Shown one piece after another: positions 55,742-64,000 of a DNA stretch of 64,000 bases. The stretch covers positions 51,449,253-51,513,252 of the forward strand of contig CM051458.1 in assembly GCA_028274465.1 (NCBI GenBank). Direction: 5' to 3'. Position numbers and translations under genes: made by a program. This stretch comes from Plantago ovata (Eukaryota; Streptophyta; Magnoliopsida; Lamiales; Plantaginaceae). The notes below the pieces were generated by a model. The model saw only the letters and a program-made list of their open reading frames with translations, was not told the DNA's origin and searched no databases. The first letter of the stretch is position 1, and each line of letters begins with the position of its first letter.

Positions 55742-56767
55742 GTCCACTTGAACTAGAGCCAGTCACCTTTATGCTTAATGCCTAGATTAACATACTGTCT
55801 TAAGTGGGCATCCACTGATAAGACCTTGGTGAAAGGATCTGCCACGTTGTCCGTGATTGAGACACGTTCTATACTAACTTCTCCTCTATCAATAGTCTCA
55901 TGTATAACGTGATACTTTCTAAGTACATGTTTGTTCTTGTTTGTAGATCTAGGCTCCTTGGCTTGAGCGACGGCGCCCGTGTTGTCACAATAAATCGTTA
56001 TTGGACTAGGAGCAGGAACAACCCTCAATTCCTTCAAGAACTCTGAAATCCAGACAGCTTCTTTTGATGCTTCTGATGCAGCAATGTACTCGGCTTCTGT
56101 GGCTGAGTCAGCAATCGTGGCTTGCTTAGAACTCTTCCAACAGATACCTCATCCGTTCAATTTGAATACGTATCCTGTCCGTGACTTAAAGTCATCAGGA
56201 TCTGATTCAAATCCAGCGTCGACATAACCATACATCTTTAATTCTGGTTCTCCACCAAACACCAAGAACATTTCCTTAGTCCGTCGAAGGTACTTAAGAA
56301 TGTTCTTTACAGCAGTCCAGTGAGGTACTCTTGGATTCTGTTGGTGTCGACAAGTGACACTAAGCGCATATGCCACATCTGGCCTTGTGCAATTCATTGC
56401 ATACATAATAGACCCTACTGCCGAAGCATAGGGCACACGACTCATTGCTTTTCTTTCTTCATCAGTTTTAGGACTATCCTTAACTGATAGCTTGATCCCA
56501 TGCCTAGCTGGGAGAAAGCCTCTCTTTGAGTCGTCCATCTTATAATGCTTCAGTATTTTGTCGATGTAGGTGGACTGTGTCAATCCTAACATCCTCTTGG
56601 ACCTATCTCTATAGATCTTTATCCCTAGGATGTAGTTCGCTTCACCCAAGTCCTTCATTGAGAAGGTACTTGATAACCAAACTTTAGCCTCTTCTAGCAT
56701 AGAGATATTGTTTCCCATGATCAAAATGTCATCAACATAGATGATCATGAAAACGACTCCCTTGTCG
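55742..56767 (-). pseudogene. pol: Copia-2 copy c: end of reverse transcriptase and RNase H
   Basis: Minus strand. Starts at the solo-LTR insertion. [13 protein letters not shown] (reverse transcriptase catalytic site) is at 56720-56748, followed by [14 protein letters not shown] and the RNase H block [13 protein letters not shown] near 56149 interrupts after VFKLNG, and the frame resumes to [20 protein letters not shown] and ADPFTKVL, ending GDWL stop at about 55753. The polypurine tract and 3' LTR that should follow are absent: the junction to gypsy sequence is at about 55741. Confidence 0.9.
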
Positions 56768-56772
56768 CTGTG

Positions 56773-58075
56773 TGATGAATGTGTATTTTACACTTTCATT
56801 TAGGTCTTTTTCACCTATTTTAGCTATCCTCTATGTTAATTTAGCTATATTTTAGTGCATTTTATTAGAATAGTGTCACGTTTCCCTTTAGTTTTTATTT
56901 TACAGGTTTTGGTTGAAAAACGAGGATTTCCGGGCAATTATATTGAAGTTGACAAGGAATTGGTGTTCCATAAGCCTAATTGGAGTATCTGAAGGTTTCC
57001 GGATAGGATTTGAAGTCTAGGGGTCGAATCTGGAGGTTAGAAGGCCACTAGAAGTCAGAAACCTAGTCCGAAAAGGGGAAGAAATCCAAAATCGCGTCGA
57101 AAACGCGCAAAATCCCGAGTTTTTCTCCCGGGCGAATCGCCCCACACCAGGCGACTCGCCCGGTGTGTGGGGCACTTCGCCCCACACTAATTCGAACACT
57201 ATATATAGTTGCTCAGTTTTTCTCCGATTTTCAGACTTTTCCGGACCTATTCTCTCACCTTTCTCTGTAGTTTTAGGTAGGAACTTCCCAGAGCCTGTTC
57301 TGGGGGTTCGTAGCTTAGGAGATACTTTTTCATAGTAGTTTGGAGCTTGTAAGATCGCGATTCTTTGGAGACTGAGAACCTTCGGTAACATTGTATCTTA
57401 CAGTTTTTCTACTTATTTTTATATATCTTTCAACATGTTTTCTTCTATGATTTCTGTTGATTGCATGACAACTATGAGTAGCTAAACTTATCGTTGGTGA
57501 TAGTATGTGAATTCTTAGCGAAGGTTGATAATTATGCTAATGGCTATATCGCGCATTATACTCCGTGTTATTGCTTTATTTCTTTGATCTATTTAAATCT
57601 CTATCTTCGTATGTTGATTAATTATTGCACACAATTGGACAATTTAATAAGTCTTTGACCTATCTAAATCTATATCTTCGTAGTGTTGAATAATTACGGA
57701 ACACAATTGGAAAATTTAATAGTCTTTGACCTATCTAGATCTATATCTTCGTAGTGTTTGATAATTACAACAGGACAATTCATTGATCAAAGATCTCCAT
57801 GCAAAACCGAGGAATTTACGCATGATTATTAACCCGTTATGCTTTGAAGGACCATACTATCACCAATCTCCATTATCTGTTAAGAAAAACCTTTGCTATA
57901 CCGTCTGCTGTTTTTTATATTCTAAATTAGATTTGATAAATCTAGATATAGTCCTTAGAGATCGACACTCGAGGTTATTCTACTGCTACAATACAGTTTT
58001 CGTTGTAGTTGTGAATTGCCTTTGGCTAAATAACAAATTTATTTGATTAATCGAGTCTGACAAACCGTTTCATCA
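56773..58075 (+). mobile_element. Solo LTR of gypsy family A with perfect target-site duplication
   Basis: 1303 bp, TGATGAATG to TTTCATCA, flanked on both sides by CTGTG (56768-56772 and 58076-58080). It lies inside the reverse transcriptase of Copia-2 copy c, which continues on both sides. Palindromes at about 57127-57186 precede the TATA box at about 57200. Confidence 0.95.
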
Positions 58076-58625
58076 CTGTGCGTAGTGTAGACACAGGGAT
58101 CTTCTACGCTTCTGATGAAGTTAAACGATTTGACAGCTTCGTCAAAGCGGATATTCCAGCTCCTAGATGCTTGCTTTAGCCCATAGATGGATCTCTGTAA
58201 TTTGCATAATGCAGTTGGCCTGGTTTTACTAATAAAACCTTCCGGCTGTACCATATAGACCTCTTCCTCAAGGTTTCCATTGAGGAAGGCAGTCTTTACA
58301 TCCATCTGCCAGATCTCATAATCATAGTAGGCAGCTATCGCAAGTAGAATTCGAATAGACTTCAACTTTGCTACCGGTGAAAAGGTTTCATCGTAATCGA
58401 TGCCATACCTTTGTGTGTAGCCCTTCGCCACAAGTCTAGCCTTGTGCGTTTGTACCTTGCCATCGGCATCTGTCTTTCGTTTAAAGACCCATTTGCACCC
58501 AATAGGTCTAACCCCTTGGGGCAAGTCTACCAAGCTCCAAACTTGGTTCAGGTACATGGAGTCTATTTCCAATTCCATGGCCTCTTTCCATCTGTCTGAG
58601 TCAATATCATTTATTGTCTCTTTGT
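58076..58625 (-). pseudogene. pol: Copia-2 copy c: start of reverse transcriptase
   Basis: Minus strand, 58578 down to the solo LTR. Blocks include [65 protein letters not shown] and [14 protein letters not shown], ending at DPCVYTTHSD where the LTR is inserted. A small indel near 58630 puts this part out of frame with the integrase ORF upstream. Confidence 0.9.
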
Positions 58626-61343
58626 AGGTGTCGGGGTCTCCCGATCTGATAAGCCAATATCAAGTTCACTGATGTCTTCTATCATAAGGCTTTGCTTCTG
58701 AGGTCCCTTTGGGATCCTCTTCGACCTACGGAGCTCGACTGGTGCTTCTGTCGGCGTTTCTGGTGCTTTTCTTTTCTGGCTTCGTGTAACACGAACATTA
58801 TCAGTGGGCACTGATGCAGCCGGTCGTGTGCTACGACCCTGTTCCCCAGTGGGAGGCTGCTCTTGTGCAACTTGTTGCACAGGTTGATTGACAACGGGTT
58901 CTATTGGTGTGGTTTCAACTGTTGATCTAATCACAGGACTCCCACTGACTATGACATGCCTAGCAAGTGTCATATCATTACCCTTGTCTACTTTGAAAGC
59001 TCCCACTGAACTTGAGTCCAAATCAGAAGATTTAGAGAACTCATGTTCGCGCGTGTCAAAGTCTTGAATTTCTTCAAGTTCTATCATATCATCTAACCTC
59101 TCTTCTTCGAGGTATTCTTCTTCTAAAAACATGACGTTTCTAGATACTATCACCTTGTGATCTTCAGCATGATAGAATTCATAGCCTCTCGTCTGACGAG
59201 GATAGCCTATGAAATAAACTTTGACACCCTTGGCATCTAACTTATACGTGAGCAACAATTTGACTATCGCAGGACAGCCCCAAGGTCTAAGATAGCCCAG
59301 TGAGGGCTTCTTCCCTTTCCATAAATCATAAGGAGTTTTCAACACTGATTTAGATGGTACACGGTTCAGAATGTAGATTGCAGTTTGTAGCGCATATCCC
59401 CATAGATATTTTGGAAGAGTCGAGAATCCAATCATTGATCTCACCATGTCTAGCAGGGTTCGATTCCTTCCCTCAGACACACCATTTAATTGTGGTGTTC
59501 CAGGAGGGTTCCATTGCGATTGAATTCCATTCTCCTTCAAGTAGTCGATAAATTCTTCACTAAGGTATTCACCTCCTCGATCTGATCGAAGAGTGACTAT
59601 CCTTAGGTTCAATTCATTCTCGACCTCATTCCTAAACTCCTTGAATTTCCCAAAGGTCTCAAATTTATTCTTCATAAGATAAATATATCCATACTTTGAG
59701 AAATCGTCAGTAAAGGTAACGAAGTAAGAATAACCTCCACGTGCTTGGACTTTAAAAGGTCCACATACATCAGTATGTATGAGCTCTAAGCAGCGAGTGG
59801 CACGAACACCTTGTCCAACAAAGAGTTTGTTCGTCATCTTACCCTTAACACATGATTCACATGTACCATATGATTCAAAATCAAATGGTTCTAAGTAGTC
59901 CAACTTCCTTAGTCTTTGAATCCGTGTTTCATTGATATGGCCTAGCCGACAATACCATAGATAAGATGGATTATTCTTCCTACTTGAAGACAGTTGGTTG
60001 TTATGTATTTGAAATAAACGTAGACTACTTTGAAAAATATATAAACCATTCACTAAGCGAGCCTTTCCATAATACTGGTCATTTAACGAAAAATAACAAG
60101 TATTATTAGCAAAGCGAAAGGAAAAACCCAAATTGTCCAACAATGGAATGGAAATAATATTTCTGACAATGGATGGAACAAAATAGACGTTATCAAGTTC
60201 TAAACATTGTACTGATGGTAAATCTATCTTGCAGCGTCCAACGCGTTTGGCTTCAACTGGATTGCCGTTCCCAACATGCAAGTCGATTTCACCTTGCTTG
60301 ACTAGCTTGTGTTCAATCCGCCCCTGCACATTATTACAAATGTGTGAGCCACATGCTGTATCTAATACCCAACCATTGGAGTCAAAAGTAGTCATGTTCA
60401 TTTCAATAACAAACATACCTGAGCTAGAAGCCGGCGGTTTCTTAGCTTGATCTGCCCTTAGCTTAGGGAAATCTTTCTTCCAATGCCCTTTCTGCTTACA
60501 GAAAAGACATTCATCTGTGCGTACCGTTCTGCTCCTCTTGAACTTCCTTTTCTGGTTCAGACGCTTAGGCCTATCACTCGAAGTGTTAGCCTTGGCTCCC
60601 GACTTTTCCTTACCCTTAGCACCTTTGTTTCTCGGGTTTGGATTAGACGGTTGCCCAACATACATGATCGATTTCTCCTTCTTAGGAAGAGTTTGATCAT
60701 ATGTCTTCAGCAGATTATGGAGCTCGGGCAATGTAACGTCGTTCGCATTCATGGTGTAGTTAATGATGAACTGCGAATACGAACTCGGCAATGATTGAAG
60801 GACAAAGATCACCATGATCTTATTCTCCAGCTTGACACCGTCATCGGCAAGCTTCTCAAAGAGACCAATCATCTTGAGAACATGTTCAGACATGTTCCCT
60901 CCTTCATTGAGCTTGCATCTGTGTATCTCTTTGATCAAATCAAATTCAACACTTCTGGTTGTCGTCTTAAAGAGCGACTTAAGATGCTTCAGCATCTCAT
61001 ACGGAAACATGCTTTCATGTTGTCTCTGCAGCTCATTGCTCATTGCCGCCAGCGTAATACACTGCGCGGATCTAGCATCCTCTTGATGCTTATCAGCCTT
61101 TGCCTTGTTGGCTTGATTCCAAGCAGCAACTTGATCGGCAGTCTGATTCTCGGGACACACGGGAATAGCCTCGTCCAAGACGTAGTCAATCTTTTCGTAC
61201 CTCAGCACCAAACGAATATTCCTGATCCAATCTAGGAAGTTTGGTCCGGTCAAAATTTGCTTCTCTAAGACAGCACGGAGTGAGGTACTCGCAATTTCGG
61301 TTTTTCTAAGGAGAAATAGTATAGAACGAAAATAATAAATCAA
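58611..61343 (-). CDS. gag: Copia-2 copy c Gag, protease and integrase (910 codons open)
   Basis: Minus strand. The usual start ATG (MASIS in the other copies) reads ATT at 61293-61295; the frame is open from an ATG further upstream at 61343. Gag core at about residues 18-200. The zinc knuckle is [14 protein letters not shown], so its last Cys is lost. Protease [14 protein letters not shown] near residue 330. The pre-integrase finger reads WYCRLGH where copy b has WHCRLGH. Integrase: [24 protein letters not shown]. The frame ends in an altered tail after LSDRE, caused by an indel at about 58630. It is open but probably not functional. Confidence 0.9.
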   Translation of the reverse strand: MIYYFRSILFLLRKTEIASTSLRAVLEKQILTGPNFLDWIRNIRLVLRYEKIDYVLDEAIPVCPENQTADQVAAWNQANKAKADKHQEDARSAQCITLAAMSNELQRQHESMFPYEMLKHLKSLFKTTTRSVEFDLIKEIHRCKLNEGGNMSEHVLKMIGLFEKLADDGVKLENKIMVIFVLQSLPSSYSQFIINYTMNANDVTLPELHNLLKTYDQTLPKKEKSIMYVGQPSNPNPRNKGAKGKEKSGAKANTSSDRPKRLNQKRKFKRSRTVRTDECLFCKQKGHWKKDFPKLRADQAKKPPASSSGMFVIEMNMTTFDSNGWVLDTACGSHICNNVQGRIEHKLVKQGEIDLHVGNGNPVEAKRVGRCKIDLPSVQCLELDNVYFVPSIVRNIISIPLLDNLGFSFRFANNTCYFSLNDQYYGKARLVNGLYIFQSSLRLFQIHNNQLSSSRKNNPSYLWYCRLGHINETRIQRLRKLDYLEPFDFESYGTCESCVKGKMTNKLFVGQGVRATRCLELIHTDVCGPFKVQARGGYSYFVTFTDDFSKYGYIYLMKNKFETFGKFKEFRNEVENELNLRIVTLRSDRGGEYLSEEFIDYLKENGIQSQWNPPGTPQLNGVSEGRNRTLLDMVRSMIGFSTLPKYLWGYALQTAIYILNRVPSKSVLKTPYDLWKGKKPSLGYLRPWGCPAIVKLLLTYKLDAKGVKVYFIGYPRQTRGYEFYHAEDHKVIVSRNVMFLEEEYLEEERLDDMIELEEIQDFDTREHEFSKSSDLDSSSVGAFKVDKGNDMTLARHVIVSGSPVIRSTVETTPIEPVVNQPVQQVAQEQPPTGEQGRSTRPAASVPTDNVRVTRSQKRKAPETPTEAPVELRRSKRIPKGPQKQSLMIEDISELDIGLSDRETPTPTKRQ

Positions 61344-62571
61344 CTATTGAAATACTATTTCTAAATACACAGTCAACATAACTAAACAACAAGGTCCTTT
61401 AGCTGTTTAGCTTTCACTATTTTCACATATGATTGCCCCCAAAACAAACATACGGGTAATGTCCAACAAGTTACCTTGTTGCCCAAGATCCAAATCCATA
61501 CTATGCTATACTCCAACGGGGGCTGGTCACATAACATAATATGACCGGTAGGACTATCCAATTGCGTCACGCAACTCTTGGGTGTTAAATCTAATTTAAC
61601 CAGACGCTCTACATATTGTACCTATCGAGGTCGCTAGATACAATATGCAGTAAGTTATAACCACAGGCTTACTCTAATCTGACGATCACTGCGAGTCTGC
61701 AAGACGAGGTCGCCAATACAGGGAAACCGCAATGAAAGTTCAGAATTAAAGCACCCCATGGAAAGCATCTCAGAAACACATACGTATACATATTTCTGCA
61801 CTTATATTGGTTGGGGCTTGTAGCTTGAGGGTTGTTATCAGTCATCTACTAACAAATAAGGGCGTCGCCTACCCATCATGTATGAGCGGTCTACACGTAA
61901 TGGATGTCGCCTATCCATTCTAGTTCTAAACGCGGTCAAGCACATAATGGCCGCCGCCTACCCATACATAAAAATATGCGGTCCGACATATAAGAGGGCG
62001 CCGCCTACCCTTGCATGCATAGCGGTCGAACGGAAAGTAAAATACATGGTATTTAAACATGCATTGTCAAACAATAGCATATTGAGCAAACAAACAAGTA
62101 GTTACCTATGTGGATGCCAAATGACTTCATAATTTCATTATGAAAATTATAATCCCATACTTATAATCTCTATGAAAAATTGAAAATTTGGACTAGATTG
62201 AAAAATCGAAAATTCTATTGACCAGGTAGTAATTTTCGAAAACCCGAAGGACTCAGTTGTAATTTTCGAAACCTTGGAGGTGTTAAATTTAAAATTCAAA
62301 AGTAGAAAGACCTATTTGTAATAAACAATAAATTGATAAATCACAAATAAGCCCCTTGACTTAATACTAATTAAATTTAACCCCTCTAGCTAACAATAAT
62401 TACTTAAATCATATTTATATTCCAAATATAAAATTCAATCCTCAAAATTTCCAAAATTCGATTTTGGGTCCAACCAGGAAAAATATAAATATATTATATA
62501 CGGGGACGAGATCGAGTTCCGTCCCCTAGGGTGCCTGCGGCACGCAGGGGCCTGCCTGCGTCACGCAGGCG

Positions 62572-62624
<53 letters not shown>

Positions 62625-62785
62625 ATAAAATTTTTTTTTTTGAAAAATATAAATTCTAAATTTATATAAAAATAAAAGTTTTGAAAATCGAATTAATCAT
62701 AGAATCAATTGCATCCACATAGACTACAAAATCACATAACATATATACGTATATTCATAATCAATTAACCTCGCTCTGATACCAC
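61344..62785 (-). promoter_or_regulatory. Copia-2 copy c 5' leader and primer binding site
   Basis: The primer binding site is at 62773-62784 (TGGTATCAGAGC on the minus strand). Hairpins with loops AGGCGGC or AGGCGAC lie at 61858-61876, 61899-61919, 61947-61965 and 61994-62012. G/C-rich hairpins lie at about 62500-62575. An AT dinucleotide run is at 62578-62621. The order is the same as in copies a and b. Confidence 0.75.
62578..62621. repeat. (AT)n microsatellite
   Basis: About 22 uninterrupted AT units inside the Copia-2 leader. Copies a and b have only short AT runs at the same position, so this has expanded here. Confidence 0.95.
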
Positions 62786-64000
62786 TGTAAGAAAATATGG
62801 TCAGAGTTACCCCTAGGGTACGCAGCGGAATTTCAAAAATTTTCTTAACATGCAAGTTAATTGATCATGTATATAACGTATATAATAAACACATTAATCA
62901 GAAGACTTACAATACTCCAAAGCAAGAGTAGGTATTGAATCGATATGCCAATCGATGAAGTCTTCGCAATAGTCCGGTGAATCTTCTCCTTCGTCGAAGT
63001 CGAAGATATCTGCAATACTTTGATTATCTGCAAGACAATAAAAGTTAGTTTCCAGCTCTTTGAACCTCAACCTTGATATCCACGGATGAACAGCTTATCG
63101 GAAAGAATGCTAGGATATTCTTTATGTGGCCAAGAAGATGGGGCGGCAATTTTCCTCCGGTAGGAAGGTGGCGCGCGTGGCTAGAGGTGTAGGGGAGGAG
63201 AGATTTTATTTTCTCTAAGAAAACTGGTAGAATAATTCTCTAAGAATTCGGTTAATCAGAATGTTCTGCAATCAACCATGTCAAAATCTCTCTAATAGTC
63301 TACTATATATAGTAGTCAATAGAAGCCTAAAGAGTAATCAATTAGACTTCATAAAGGAATAAAAATCTAATTTTTATTGCACAAGGAAACCAATTTAAGT
63401 CTAGATTCATTCCCAATCAAATTAAAACTCAATCAGGAAAATCTAACTTATCCCTTGACTTCTATTATGGGAAGGAGTCGAACTCCTCCCCATACTACTA
63501 CTGGTCGCACGGCTATACAAGGGGATTAGGTGGGTCCCGATTTCGGGACCCACTTATAATTCTAAGGCAATTCAAACTCCAAGTAGATTTTGCCCATGTG
63601 CATATATTAATTCTAAATTAACATATCCTTTCAAATCAAACCTCTATTATATTTCTAAAATATAATCTTTAATTGTATTTACATAAAATACAATTAAATC
63701 AGTCAATTCAATTAATAATTCCAAATTATTAATTGAGTCACAAATAATTATAATTAATTTCAAATCAATTATAATTCATCAATCACAATTAATTCTAAAT
63801 TAATTGCGATTCCATCTTCAAGGATATTCAGATAAGCTGAATCACCACATAGTGTGACTCATAGGGCCTCATTGTATTAAGAAAGTGCTACACTAGGCAA
63901 CATGGAATTCCTAGACGGTTCCATTTGCAATATTAACACATGAGGACGTTTGAGAGGTTTCTCAAAGCAAACCCTTTCGTTGTGAAGTCTGTTGCGCTCA
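62786..64000 (-). mobile_element. Copia-2 copy c 5' LTR, runs off the window
   Basis: Starts TGTAAGAAAATATGG on the plus strand, which is the LTR end TTCTTACA on the sense strand. The sequence matches the other Copia-2 LTRs in reverse. At least 1215 of about 2080 bp are inside the window. Confidence 0.9.

Noticed and set aside
1..64000. Host genes, tRNA genes, rRNA or satellite arrays
   Set aside because: The long ORFs with recognisable content belong to retroelements; tRNA-like matches are only the short primer binding sites; no long tandem satellite is present.

Overview
This window is retrotransposon-packed DNA from a flowering plant, probably a eudicot; the species cannot be told from the sequence. 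I see no host gene, tRNA, rRNA or bacterial-type feature. The content that can be assigned is LTR retrotransposons, mostly nested, truncated or mutated. The evidence is long terminal repeats with TG/CA ends, plant-type primer binding sites (initiator-Met tRNA for the copia elements, Asp tRNA for the gypsy elements), polypurine tracts, and Gag/Pol proteins.

Four families recur. (1) A Sirevirus-like Ty1/copia family: a minus-strand 5' half (1-4631: truncated 5' LTR, 796-aa gag, protease, integrase) and a plus-strand 3' half (about 13476-22024: RNase H, hairpin array, very long envelope-position ORF, complete 3' LTR). (2) Gypsy family A, Athila-like: seven LTRs (4632-5833, 6706-7903, 8624-9892, 23158-24461, 26207-27540, 49550-50789, 56773-58075) and two gag-protease regions (10039-12143, 50959-53117). 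No reverse transcriptase or integrase is seen in any copy; instead there is a second ORF (54265-55569) behind an intron-like leader. (3) Gypsy family B, a relative on the minus strand (42490-49549) with the same layout. (4) A second Ty1/copia family (Copia-2) with about 2-kb LTRs: copies a (27541-31840), b (31841-41418), an inverted LTR fragment (41432-42489) and copy c (minus strand, about 55742 to the window end).

Layout, left to right. Sirevirus 5' half (minus); family A 3' end (minus) with a solo LTR inside it; family A 5' LTR, gag-protease and spacer (plus); Sirevirus 3' half (plus); family A 3' end and LTR; another family A 3' end and LTR; Copia-2 copy a, interrupted by copy b; a foldback junction into an inverted Copia-2 LTR; family B (minus), interrupted by a family A element (plus); Copia-2 copy c (minus), with a family A solo LTR inside its reverse transcriptase.

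The most unusual signals are structural. Several families carry tandem arrays of small hairpins whose stems change while staying complementary around a constant loop or core: a loop like ACRGGNA between Sirevirus pol and the envelope-position ORF, and loop AGGCGGC in the Copia-2 5' leader. Gypsy families A and B carry arrays of palindromes with a shared GCG-N3-CGC core, in family A just upstream of the LTR TATA box, and in both families in the spacer before the second ORF. That second ORF looks like a small gene with a leader intron of about 540-560 nt in three copies. The Sirevirus envelope-position ORF holds three in-frame intron-like segments of 75, 72 and 75 nt, a TATA/CCAAT promoter-like region and nuclear-localisation-like basic clusters.
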